Below, one piece after another: positions 16,420 through 26,935 of a stretch of DNA of 64,000 nt. The notes beneath the pieces were generated by a model. The model did no database searches. It was not told where the DNA came from and saw nothing but the letters and a program-made list of their open reading frames with translations. Within the stretch, counting starts at the first letter, position 1, and the number at the start of each line of letters is the position of its first letter. The position numbers and the translations under genes were made by a program. This stretch comes from Whitmania pigra. Taxonomy: Eukaryota; Annelida; Clitellata; Hirudinida; Haemopidae. The stretch lies in assembly GCA_021613335.1 (NCBI GenBank), contig JAJTWR010000320.1, positions 372,501-436,500 on the forward strand. Direction: 5' to 3'.

Positions 16420-18410
16420 AATTTTTGAAAAATAAAAATAAAATAAATTTTTAAAAATTAATGTGCAAATGTTAAGGCAGTTTATGCCTAGCAATTATAT
16501 TTCTAGTTTTCCTGTGATATTAACGTAATTAAATATTGGTCTGAGTTCCTGTAATTTGCTTGTATATGCGACGGAACGAAATTTAATAGATTAAGTTTTA
16601 TTGTTTTCCATATTAATCTCTTTAACTTTTGTCCATCATATTTTTTACTTTGTTATTTTTATTCAAGGTAGAACCTTTCTAAATCATGGCTTTTTATTTT
16701 CTCTTTTGAATAAATCTATTGATTTTTATGTTGCCAAATTATCGTCGTTTTTGCTTTTTCTGATCGTTTGAAAGATCTAATGAAAAATCAGCTCATTCTG
16801 AAAGCGATTTCATTATCTCAGATCTTTTACAGCTGATATACCAAACTAGCTACCGTAGTTGGCACACGCTGGTAGCAGTGACAGTTGTAAAAAATTTACG
16901 ACTTACAAATGCGGGTCAAGCTTTCATTCAAGTATCGCCATCATTGTCATCGTCATTCATTATTCGTCATCATTATCATCAACTTAAGCATTGTTGTAGT
17001 ACCAGGAATGCACCTGTTTAAAGTTAACTTCAACTTCCATGGAATCACACCTGGTCCTTTGCTTGGTAATCGTGTTAAGCAGCATAATATTAAGTCACGT
17101 TATTAAATATTAATGCTATATATGGTACAGAACGCTAATTAGGACGTGATGAGGCATATTTCTTCTACCACCAAAATGAAGTTTTAATTCTTTTTTTATT
17201 CAATCCTGAGGTTCTCCATAAGTGATGATTCTCTAAAATGTCTAAAACAGTATTTTTGAGAGGAATCATAGTAAGTTTTAAAACTTTTAAAAGTTAATAT
17301 ATAACCGTATTTACTTTTTATTACTTTTGAAAGCCATAGTATTAGTTGTTCAACAACAAAAACAGTAATTGAAAGTAAAAATATTGCATTCATAAACTTA
17401 TTCATAACTTTCACTAGAAAAGTTCTAGAAAGAAAAGATAATTTTAAGCAGAAGACATCACGATATAAATCGTGATCGTGCAACGCTAATAACTTTTTCT
17501 AACGAAGCGCAGCACATTCCAGAGATTCTGGCTTAAGTAACCATTACTGGAAATCACTAGAAATTACTAGAAATGTATCTAAGAATTCCATTCCATCTAA
17601 AAAAATTATCTCGAATTGTAGCAGAAGTCAAGTCACTGGTCGTGACGATTTGAAGAAATTGTTTCGATCAGTTTTCAATGCGACATTTTGAGTCAATTTC
17701 TTACTAACATCGTGACATGAATTAATTAGTCATTCATTTAATGAATTCATGCATTCGTTCATTTTTATTTCGAATTAATTAACTCCAAAGCAATTACAGA
17801 CAATAATGAATACAAAAAGCATTTGGAATAAATTGTAAAATGCTTCATTTGAGATCTATGAATGTTTTTAAAATTATTATCAGATAAACAAAATGCAAAT
17901 AAATTAAATAATTTATAATAAAAATATAAAAATAAAATATAAATTAAGCATGTGAAAAGCTCATCTCAACAACTAACACATTTATGACCATCGTATACAA
18001 ATGATTATCTCCTTCCAGCATGACGTCATTAACCATCTGCTTTTAACAATTGCAGTTAACTGTCAGCAGTTAATTTCTAACGGGCAGGATTTACCCAGGT
18101 GGAGGCCCCTTGGAAAAGAAACACACCTGCCACTGCCTAAACATGTAGCTGTAGTCCTAATTAATAATTTAACATGTTATTTACAAAAGTTGTTTACGAA
18201 TAGTTAATTAAAGAAGTCACCGATGCCTTTGTTTGCTGCAAAGACTTTATTATAGAGTAATTCAGAACATTCATTGCCATTTGAACTTCGTAAGGGTCAT
18301 AGATTATCCGTAATGGAAGTTTTGGGTTTGAGTGATTTGGAGATTTAGAGCTGTTTTTTTTTTGGAAGGTGGGAGGGATTATTTTGTCAAGGCATGAGCG
18401 TTTGTGGAAA
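16420..18410. other. Intergenic, AT-rich; presumed polyubiquitin 5' region
   Basis: Apart from the heat-shock-like motif and a short CATCGTCATT run near 16940-16980 I see no gene, RNA or repeat family member. Confidence 0.5.
17423..17430 (-). promoter_or_regulatory. Possible heat-shock element upstream of polyubiquitin
   Basis: TTCTAGAA (two inverted nGAAn half sites) sits in gaaaagttctagaaagaaa, about 1.1 kb upstream of the ubiquitin ATG. More TTCC/GAA half sites occur at about 17517-17590. Polyubiquitin genes are commonly heat-inducible and often have a 5'-UTR intron, which would place this near the promoter. No TATA box or start site was fixed. Confidence 0.3.
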
Positions 18411-18414
18411 GTAC

Positions 18415-20295
18415 TGTTGTAAACTTAGATTTTTGGAAATTAATTAAGTTTATATTGCTAATATAATTAAATTTATACTTAATTATATTTGGCATCTTTT
18501 CCGGGCACGTGGGATCTATTTTTGCTACAGAAAAGCATTCTCGATAATCACCTGACAAACAACGAGAATCAAGACAACTTAGAAGCCCAAATAACCATTT
18601 GCATCCTTAAGTACCTCAATTCCTTAAACGCTTAACTTCTATTATTCAGTTCCGTTAACTGAATACCTGCTCTAATAAACTTATTAGTTAACTTACTTAT
18701 TTGCGGACCCCCGGGTTATTTCATTGGTGTCAGGAGTGGGATCCCAAAAAGTAAGTCATGAGCAAGGTCTTAGAAGATTTAACTTTTGCTGGAATGAGAC
18801 GTGAGCTTAAGTTGAGGCAAATGGATTCGAAAGGCTCCAGGGAAGAATTGCAGGATCGCCTGCTGTCGTGGATAGTAGACCAGGGTGAGGATCCAGAAGC
18901 TTATATATTTGTTGATCCGGGTCTGAAATGGGTGATGGGAAATATGGATAAAATGATGCAAAGCTTTGAAGAAAAGACGGAAAAAGTAACTGAGGTTTTC
19001 TCCAACAAGGCCTCTACTAGCTACCAACCGGAGGAGACTCCATCAAGCACCATAAACATCATGCCAGCTGAGGCCTCAGCAGTGTACCCGATTGCCACAC
19101 TGGTTTCGGTTGAGAATGAGACCGATAAAATTGTGGATGGAAGAACTTTGGGAGAAAGCAAAGTGTTGCTTCCATGCAGTGAGGAATCGGGAAAGGAGCT
19201 AAGTGAAGAGCTGGGTGGGAAGAACGGTGCTGAGGAGACCTTTGCTGAGGTGAGTGAGGGCAGTTTGGTAGTTGGCGGGGACAGTCCAATAGTAGAGCTT
19301 CCCATAAAGATGGGCACTGTAGAGAATAAGGACAACGGTGAGCTGAGGGAGAGTTTCGCAAACTCCAAAGAATTCGCGCCAGTGTCCAATGAGCCAGTTC
19401 CATGCACGATTGCCTCGTTGGTGTCGGTTGTGGAGAAAACCGAGGAAATAATTGAAGGAGGGCCTTTGGTAAAGACCAGAGTGGAGCCTCCTCGCGTTGA
19501 GGAATCAATGGAAGAACTGGACTCGGAGGGCAGTGGCGAGCGATTTGAGTTGGAGGTGGCCGAATTCGATACAGTGGTAGATGTCGTGGAGGTTGGAGCT
19601 GCGGATGTCATTGTAACTAAGAGTGGAAATGTTGACGGTGAGGTACTCGGCGGTCGTGAGTACATGGTTGATAAGGTTGGATCAATGTCCGAGGAGTTCA
19701 TTTGTGGAGTTCTCAGCCAGGGCGGGCTTTCTGGCCTTCGGAGGTCGTCGGAGATTCGAGGCGAGCATTTAGTGCTGTTGGCTGTTTTGCTGATCTTTTT
19801 CAGTAAGCGTTTTAGTAGAGATACCAGAGGAGGACGGGCTCGCATTGAAACAATGGTGATACATGGGCACCATGTTAGAGATTGTGTCCCGAGAGTAAAA
19901 ATGAAGCTGGCACACATTCGCCGACTGGCGAAGTACCACGGGGAGCAGCAGTCTGTTCGGGACGAACAGATTTAAGGAGGGTGTAATGTTGTAAACTTAG
20001 ATTTTTGGAAATTAATTAAGTTTATATTGCTAATATAATTAAATTTATACTTAATTATATTTGGCATCTTTTCCGGGCACGTGGGATCTATTTTTGCTAC
20101 AGAAAAGCATTCTCGATAATCACCTGACAAACAACGAGAATCAAGACAACTTAGAAGCCCAAATAACCATTTGCATCCTTAAGTACCTCAATTCCTTAAA
20201 CGCTTAACTTCTATTATTCAGTTCCGTTAACTGAATACCTGCTCTAATAAACTTATTAGTTAACTTACTTATTTGCGGACCCCCGGGTTATTTCA
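18415..20295 (+). mobile_element. Young non-autonomous LTR element with a SAP-domain ORF
   Basis: Two LTRs of 309 bp, 18415..18723 and 19987..20295, look identical base for base. Each starts TGTTGTAAAC and ends TTATTTCA (TG...CA). The element is flanked by the 4-bp target duplication GTAC (18411-18414 and 20296-20299), the size typical of Ty3/gypsy-type integration. After the 5' LTR comes TTGGTGTCAGGAGTGGGATC, a primer-binding-site-like motif seen in metazoan gypsy elements. A purine run (aaggaggg, 19974-19981) sits just before the 3' LTR. The 1.26-kb interior holds only one reading frame and no protease, reverse transcriptase or integrase. It must rely on enzymes from elsewhere. The LTR ORF has no stop or shift, which fits a recent insertion. 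Confidence 0.93.
18758..19975 (+). CDS. SAP-domain protein of the LTR element (gag-head type), 405 residues
   Basis: Residues about 5-45 (VLEDLTFAGMRRELKLRQMD, then KGSREELQDRLLSWI) form a SAP helix-extension-helix, a DNA/RNA-binding motif found at the N-terminus of many invertebrate gypsy-type Gag proteins. The middle is acidic and contains an internal duplication. YPIATLVSVENETDKIVDG near residue 110 recurs as CTIASLVSVVEKTEEIIEGG near residue 220, with matching ESGKEL/ESMEEL parts. Near residue 338 there is a short hydrophobic run (LVLLAVLLIFF), followed by a basic tail ending SVRDEQI. The stop abuts the polypurine run. No CCHC knuckle, protease, RT or integrase is present. The ATG chosen is the first one after the PBS-like site. 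A fusion of a Gag start to a Pol end by internal deletion is a plausible origin, but not proven. Confidence 0.8.
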   Translation: MSKVLEDLTFAGMRRELKLRQMDSKGSREELQDRLLSWIVDQGEDPEAYIFVDPGLKWVMGNMDKMMQSFEEKTEKVTEVFSNKASTSYQPEETPSSTINIMPAEASAVYPIATLVSVENETDKIVDGRTLGESKVLLPCSEESGKELSEELGGKNGAEETFAEVSEGSLVVGGDSPIVELPIKMGTVENKDNGELRESFANSKEFAPVSNEPVPCTIASLVSVVEKTEEIIEGGPLVKTRVEPPRVEESMEELDSEGSGERFELEVAEFDTVVDVVEVGAADVIVTKSGNVDGEVLGGREYMVDKVGSMSEEFICGVLSQGGLSGLRRSSEIRGEHLVLLAVLLIFFSKRFSRDTRGGRARIETMVIHGHHVRDCVPRVKMKLAHIRRLAKYHGEQQSVRDEQI

Positions 20296-20299
20296 GTAC

Positions 20300-20640
20300 A
20301 TAATCAGAAGTCTAAAAGTGGAGCCTGAGAAAGCTTATAGAGACTGACCTTAGTGAGCAAATCACAAAACCTAAGGTGAAATAAAATCATTACGAATTAG
20401 AAGCAATAAACTAAATAGAATTTATTAATCAATATTTTAAATTTATCCATTTAAAACAAAATGAATTGAAACAAATAAACCACTAGGCGGGTAATCTAAT
20501 AAAGACACGAAGTCACAACCACACGCTACATTTGAAAGACGAAACAATGGCTGCCTTTGAACCCAACTGGCTTCCTAAAAGTTCTCAATAAAGACTAAAA
20601 ATAAACTATTGGCACTTAAACACGTGACTCAGAATAGCAG
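20300..20640. other. Gap between LTR element and next gene
   Basis: AT-rich. Presumed upstream region of the membrane-protein gene. No other feature seen. Confidence 0.4.
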
Positions 20641-20646
20641 TCTTTG

Positions 20647-20655
20647 TATATAAAA
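20647..20655 (+). promoter_or_regulatory. TATA box
   Basis: TATATAAAA, about 110 bases before the ATG at 20765, giving a plausible start site near 20680. Confidence 0.55.
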
Positions 20656-20764
20656 TCTTCGAGATACAAAGACTCAACAAAATTAAGAAGTTTTAAATTA
20701 ATTAAAAATTAAGAATGTTTTAAATGATTTCTCTTTGATTTTCATTCAATTAAAGTCCAACAAC

Positions 20765-23700
20765 ATGGGAAATTATACCTCAACCGACTTAGGTGAGTGG
20801 CTGAAATCTTGTGTAACGAAAAGAAAGCTTTATTTTGTTAATTGTTAAATAAAGTTAATGTTCTATGTTGTGGTGATATTTTGAATGCAATATCTAAATG
20901 TATCTTCACCGATTATCTCCATAAATTTTGCATTTTCAAAGTGTATGTTTTTATATCGTTTAAAAACAAAATAGTCCATTAATTACGGACTTGAAATATT
21001 TTCAAATTAATGATAATAATGTTATTTATTTTTTTCACGAGCCGTCACAAATATTAGTTAAGTGTAGCTCAGACTGTTAAAGTCAAAATCACTTATTGGA
21101 GCATTCAAGGGAAAACAGTAGATAACAATGTTCATCAAAAACTTTACATTTTCTGAGCCACATTCCTCAAAACAATCCGGAAAACCAAAATTTTAAAAGT
21201 AGGATGCCCCTGCAAAAATGACAATATCTTCTAAAATATGGGTCAGACAGTTTTTGAGATACTTTTGGGGAGAAATTTACTGAGTTCATTTGATCTGACG
21301 AAATAATTATTTGTTAACATCGATTTTATCTGAGTAAATATTTATTTGTTGTCATCGATTGTTGGTTTTATTAATTTTAAATTATTTTAAAATTGCATCT
21401 CCCCCTTGCATTCTGCTCTCATATTAAAGCACTTTTTTTAAAAAGAACATAAATTTGGCTGTTTAGTAACAACCAGTGGAATCCTAGCATATACACACAC
21501 ATATGTATATTTATATTATATTTACATTTTAAAAATTCCGGCAATCTAAGAGATTTGCTATGATTGCTGTGTTAGCATATTATCAGTATTATTGTAAAAT
21601 TGTTTGTTTACATTAAATAATTATTATCGCAAATAATATTAATCACTAATTATTTTACAAAAACATTATATCTAGGACATCTCCTAACTATTTATAGTTA
21701 GTAATTGTTTTCTTAATCTTACTTCTGGGATTAAAATTACGTTTCTTTTCAACAAAAAGTCCTTCATAACACGGAATGTCACCACAGGACATTTCGTGTT
21801 TAAAGACACTTAATAATAACAATAATAATAATAATAATAACAACAATAATAACAATTATAGTTACAAACTTGTAGATGGTTATTGACGATGATGATGACT
21901 ACGACAATGATGAGGATAACAATAATAATTGTAATATAAAAATTATATAAATATATTATATGTAATATAATATAATAATTATTAATAAATTATCATTAGG
22001 ATCTATTAATAAATTATTAATAATTATTATATTATTTATTAATTAATATTATTATTATTAATTAACGTAATCATCATCATCATTCATCAATGGTTTCAAC
22101 CCATCAAACTTGTGGATGGTTATTGACAATGATGATAATGATGATGACGACGACGATGAGTATGATGATGATAGTAGTGATACCAAAATGCAATTTCTAT
22201 TCCAACAATCACAACTCTCGCATGCCTTTTACTCTCCGGATGGTTATGTATATACAAATTTGTGTTCACAGACCCCATCACCCCCCATCATCCCCATCAC
22301 CCCCCTTCACCCCAAAGTCATCATCAGGGAAAGTCCTTGAGAGGCGGTGCTATATAAATGAATGAATAATATATAAGTGGTTTCGCGGTTAAGCTGCCTT
22401 CATTGTCGATGCGGATGTTATTGTTTGTGAAAAGAATAAAAATTAAAAACTGAAAAACAAGCTGTCATGGCTTCTTGTCAACGTTTCAAGAACTTTGAAT
22501 GTCGTTGCATCGTGTTCTGAGCAAGAATTGATGTTCTAAAAATAGTCTCATCTCTTGAATATTCATGAGTTCATTCTACCACATCACGACAACGACAGGA
22601 TATTCCCAGGAAGAAATCAACTTCAAGGAAGATATTTTAGGCTTCATTTTTGTATTTTATTGTAATTTTTAAGTTATTCTCGTAATCATTATCATACTCA
22701 TTCAATGGTAAATTAATAACTACTAAATTGCAGCTGTAAATTGATTAATAAATAATTAATAAAATCTTATATCACAAAACAAATTTAATTCGGCGTGTGA
22801 CAATTACATATTCATTAACTTACAAAGATCATTTCCATTAATTTAAACTAACTATTCAAAATTAATGACTGAAAGTTAATATCTTTACTTTAATGCATTT
22901 TATTGTATTTTAGTGAAGCATTGATAAAATTCAGGGAATTGTTGCTGAATTTTTGTTGAATTTTAGTAAATTGTTGCATTTCAATGTATTGCTGTTCCAC
23001 AAAGACGCATTTTTTGTCACGGCAACACCAATCATTCATCCACACTGGCATTAACAATAATTAGAATTGCATTATCTATTTTTACAAATAAATTCATTAA
23101 TCCATAATTTATAGTATGAACTAGCTTACTTTAAAATTGAAACAAATAATTTTATTTTTTTAAATTTTATTTAAATTTTAATAATTAACTTTATTAATAA
23201 ATTACAGGAATTGCCATAGGTCCAAGCTTGGCAGGGGCATTCATATTAATGGCTGCCATCATAGGAGCTGTAGTATTCTTTGTAAAAGAAAGGCGGAGGT
23301 TATACTTAAATATTGAAACATAATCACTTTATTAAGAATATTATTTTTTAATTATTAATATCGTAATATTCAAAACATTACTACTTATATTTATATTATA
23401 AATAATATTTATAGTTATCTTAATTTTTCTTCATCATCATCATCATGTCATGACGTCACAAGACAATCACGACAACCTTATGGGCTTTTTCTATTTATTT
23501 TCAATTGAGAAACCACGTAATTCACGTTGAGCGTTATTTTTATTTTTTAATTTTAAATTTTTTATAATAATATTATCATTTCTTTATTGTTTAAATTAAT
23601 TTATTATTTATGAGGCTGCTTGTTTAAGTTGTTGAAGTACATAAAAATTACATTTTAAAAGTATTATAAACATTGTAGTTGTTCTTTATCTTGATTCTTA

Positions 23701-25177
23701 AAACTTAATGTGTTACCAAATATATTAATGTTCAAATATCAAATGCAACATCATCATCATCAACAACAACAACAACAACAACAGCAACAACAACAACATC
23801 ATCATCATCATCATCAACAACAACAACATCATCATCACCAACAACAACAACAACAACATCAATAACATCAACAACATCAACAACATCAACATCAACCACA
23901 ACAACAACAACAACAACAAAAACAACAACAACAACATCAATAACATCAACAACATCAACATCACCAACAACAACAACAACACCCAAAACAACGTTGTTGA
24001 TTTAAAACAAATCAAAATATCTAGAAAGACCCATTCGACCTTAGTAAATCATAAAATGCCGACAGGTTAATCAATCAATCAATTAATTAATCAATTCTCA
24101 GGTGCAAAGAATGTCAAGAGAGTGTTTCTTCGAGTGCCTCACTCTTCAGGGAAGGAAGAATTATTCCACATTTTCGTATTCCAACGTTCAATCATTCGCC
24201 ATCACCAGGAAACTTCAGGAGGGATTATCACAACACATCTGCTCACCTGGTACAACCGTGGACAGGTAATTGTTGTTATTATATCTGTAGAAATTATTTA
24301 AGCTTATACTTATTAATATATTCTTATATGATTTTGAATTCAACATATAACGTTATTATAAAGGTTTGCTATTATTATTACAAATGTATCTATAAATAAA
24401 TATTTAACTTTAATCAAATAATTTTCATACATAATTCATATAAATGTAATCATTTTGTAAATATAAGTATACTCATAAAATAAATATTCGATTACATTGT
24501 AACTTAATAACGATAATATTAAACAATGCAATTGTAGTCTAATGAATTATTCATGGAAATTATAATCAACAGCAGGGAACGGCAAAGTCTTTACAATTCC
24601 AGTCACCCCGAGCGACTCGAGTAAAACGTCGACAATCGACTCTCAAAGCGATCGTTCGTACGTCAATGTCGTTCAAACGAAAGCAATGGGCACAGTTACG
24701 GAAAAATTCTACTACGACTTCAACACCACAACCAGCCACACCAAACACACTAGCAACAATAGCAACACTAGCAACAACAACAACCCTTCCACAATTCCTT
24801 CCACAACAACAAATACCACCAGCAGCAGCAGCAGCGACAACAGCAAGCCAAACCAAGCCACAACAGCAACTACCATCACTAACAACATCAACCCAAACCA
24901 ACCCACAACAACAACAACAACCACATCCACAAACACCCCCGCCATTAGTTCAACAACCTTAGAATCCACTAGTGGTGACCAGGTGGTGATGAGAAGGTCG
25001 CGAGAGGTCAGCAAAGTGGTAAAAGCCGAGAACCCCATCAGGAGCACCATCTTAACCGAGGACGCATGGAATTCGACCCTGGATGACATCTTCAATAGCG
25101 CCCTATCCCTCCATGAAAAAGGCACCCAAAACAACTTGGTCAACGTTAGAGGGACGGTGTTTCCCCTCATGAATTGA
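20765..25177 (+). CDS. Single-pass membrane protein, 295 residues, four exons; function unknown
   Basis: Exons 20765..20792, 23208..23298, 24102..24265 and 24573..25177 join in frame (888 nt) with GTGAGT, GTTATA and GTAATT donors and standard AG acceptors. The short N-terminus MGNYTSTDL carries an N-glycosylation sequon (NYT). It is followed by one membrane segment, IAIGPSLAGAFILMAAIIGA plus VVFFV, ending in KERRR. There is no cleavable signal, so this looks like an N-out/C-in signal-anchor protein. The cytosolic part starts CKECQESVSSS, then has SYVNV and FYYDF tyrosine motifs near residues 130-155, a long Thr/Asn/Ser low-complexity run, and a conserved-looking C-terminus (EDAWNSTLDDIFNSALSLHE). 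YVNV fits the pY-x-N-x site bound by Grb2-type SH2 domains. The last acceptor is a CAGCAG tandem, so one residue may be spliced in or out. No family recognised. Confidence 0.8.
21810..22365. repeat. Intronic microsatellites (AAT, GAT) and a SINE-tail fragment
   Basis: (AAT)n at 21812-21850 and (GAT/GAC)n at 21885-21925 and 22120-22180, all in intron 1 of the membrane-protein gene. At about 22332-22365 gaggcggtgctatataaatgaat matches the 3' tail of the SINE family in this window. The rest of the 2.4-kb intron is AT-rich with nothing further seen. Confidence 0.6.
23745..23990. repeat. (CAA/CAT)n microsatellite block
   Basis: About 245 bp of mixed CAA and CAT units in intron 2 of the membrane-protein gene. 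The minus-strand poly-Leu/poly-Val frames are artefacts. Confidence 0.85.
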
Positions 25178-25179
25178 TT

Positions 25180-26690
25180 GAGATTTTAAACCAACTTTCA
25201 CTTCAATCGAAATGTTTGTTAATCTGTTTTCGATTTTTCGAGGTTAAAACGAATATGTATTTGTTGTTTAATTGTTGTACAACATTGTAGTTAAATTGCC
25301 ATACACTAGTTACGTAGTATATTTAATTGTTGTTTAATTGTTATTTATGCTTGTTGCTTCTGTTATTATAGCGTTTACAATGCTACATACGGAAGTGTGT
25401 AATTGATTAATGCACAACGACATTGTTTGACCAACAACGTATTTGTTTCCAACTCGAATGACAAACAGGTCTTTAACCGCGCATGGGAACGAATGGCACC
25501 ATTTAAATCAATGTTGTTTATCGCCGATTAATATCTTTGATGTTGTTATTATTGCTGTTGCTGTTGTTGTTGTTGAGACTATTTCTTTCACCAACTTTAC
25601 AAGTGATTTGTATCTCGATAGGCGATCAGTTTTCATGTTATTCGCTTCAATGAACTTGAATCACTTGTCAGTTTATAACAAACACTGAGACATGGTTAGG
25701 ACTTTATACAAAAAACAAATATGCATCGCCAACGATGATAAGCATTGTTGATAAACATTGCCGCTATGCATTGCTGATATACATTGTCGCTATGCATTAT
25801 TGATAAACAATGTCGGTATGTATTGTTGATAAACATTGTCGGTATGTATTGTTGATAAACATTGTCGGTATGTATTGTTGATAAGATACCATTCAATGGC
25901 ACTGAAGCCACTTTTTTTTTTAACTTCTGGATTGGTGATTCTTCTTGAGAGACTAGAAAAGCAATAATATGAAATCTGGAAGAGGTATGATTTACTATTA
26001 TTATTTTTTTTATTATTATTGTTGTTGTTGTTGTTGTTATCATCATCATCATCTTAGTCGTAATCATATTTCAATCAAATTTGCTTGTTTTACAAAACGA
26101 TCGACTTAAATGATCAGTCATACCACATCAACTACGAGGTGAAGAGTAATTTAAGTATGAACTTGTTGAGATAATTATTTTGTTGTTGTTGCAACATAGA
26201 CGTTGTTGTAGTTGACGTTATTGTTGTTTAGTTTTGCGTTTCAGCAACATGTTAAATATGTTTTGTTTTTAGTTGTGATAATTTTGAGACTCTTTTGATT
26301 GAATTTTTATTTATTTACAAATAGTTTAATTACAAACAGTTGAATTACAAAATAAGTTGAATGTAAATTGTTCATTAATTGAATTGCAAACTTGCAAATG
26401 TTTATTTTAATTTATGGAGATCAAATATTATATTTCAAAGACACTTCTTCAAGTCGAAAATCTACTTTAGAACCGCATTCTATTTTTAGCATTAGACTAA
26501 TTTATTCTCACAAATATTTTTATGAGTCTTTGGTAAATATATTTGGTAAGTAAATAGATGCCAATGTATTACTTATCATCATGTATTTATCCAATGTGTG
26601 TCTTGCAGTGTTATTAAGTTTTCTTACCTGTTATATTTGTTATGAATTCAATAATAAATTATTCATGATCTTAGCAATAATTTATTCACT
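25180..26690. other. Intergenic stretch with a minisatellite
   Basis: Downstream flank of the membrane-protein gene, rich in TTGTTG runs and AT-rich DNA. Apart from the minisatellite at 25743-25886 and a TTG run at 26020-26045 there is no recognisable feature. Confidence 0.45.
25743..25886. repeat. Minisatellite, 26-bp unit, about 5.5 copies
   Basis: Unit attgttgataaacattgtcg plus gtatgt. The right-hand copies are almost identical and the left-hand ones have diverged. The minus-strand frame with IPTMFINN repeats is derived from it. Confidence 0.8.
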
Positions 26691-26935
26691 TCTGTTCAAA
26701 ATTGTTGACGATATGTGGATGTTACTCGTCATTTGAAATGACAATCTTTTCGGCAAACAACGCTGAACGTTGATAATTAAAGTGTCCTTGAATGTTGATA
26801 ATTAAAGTCATCAGTATCCTTGGAAGTGAATCCTATGAAATCCAGAAGCAACTTTGTTATTTTATTAATTTTGAAATTTGTGTACGAAAGAAGCCATCTT
26901 GGCGTATAAAAGGAACAGGCCTGGGGAGCAAGAGA

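Noticed and set aside
19021..19917. Minus-strand Ser/Pro-rich frame of 298 codons inside the LTR element
   Set aside because: It is the antisense shadow of the SAP ORF. The PBS, PPT and SAP motif all fix the plus strand.
23725..24015. Poly-Leu/Val membrane-like frames
   Set aside because: They come from the CAA/CAT microsatellite block.
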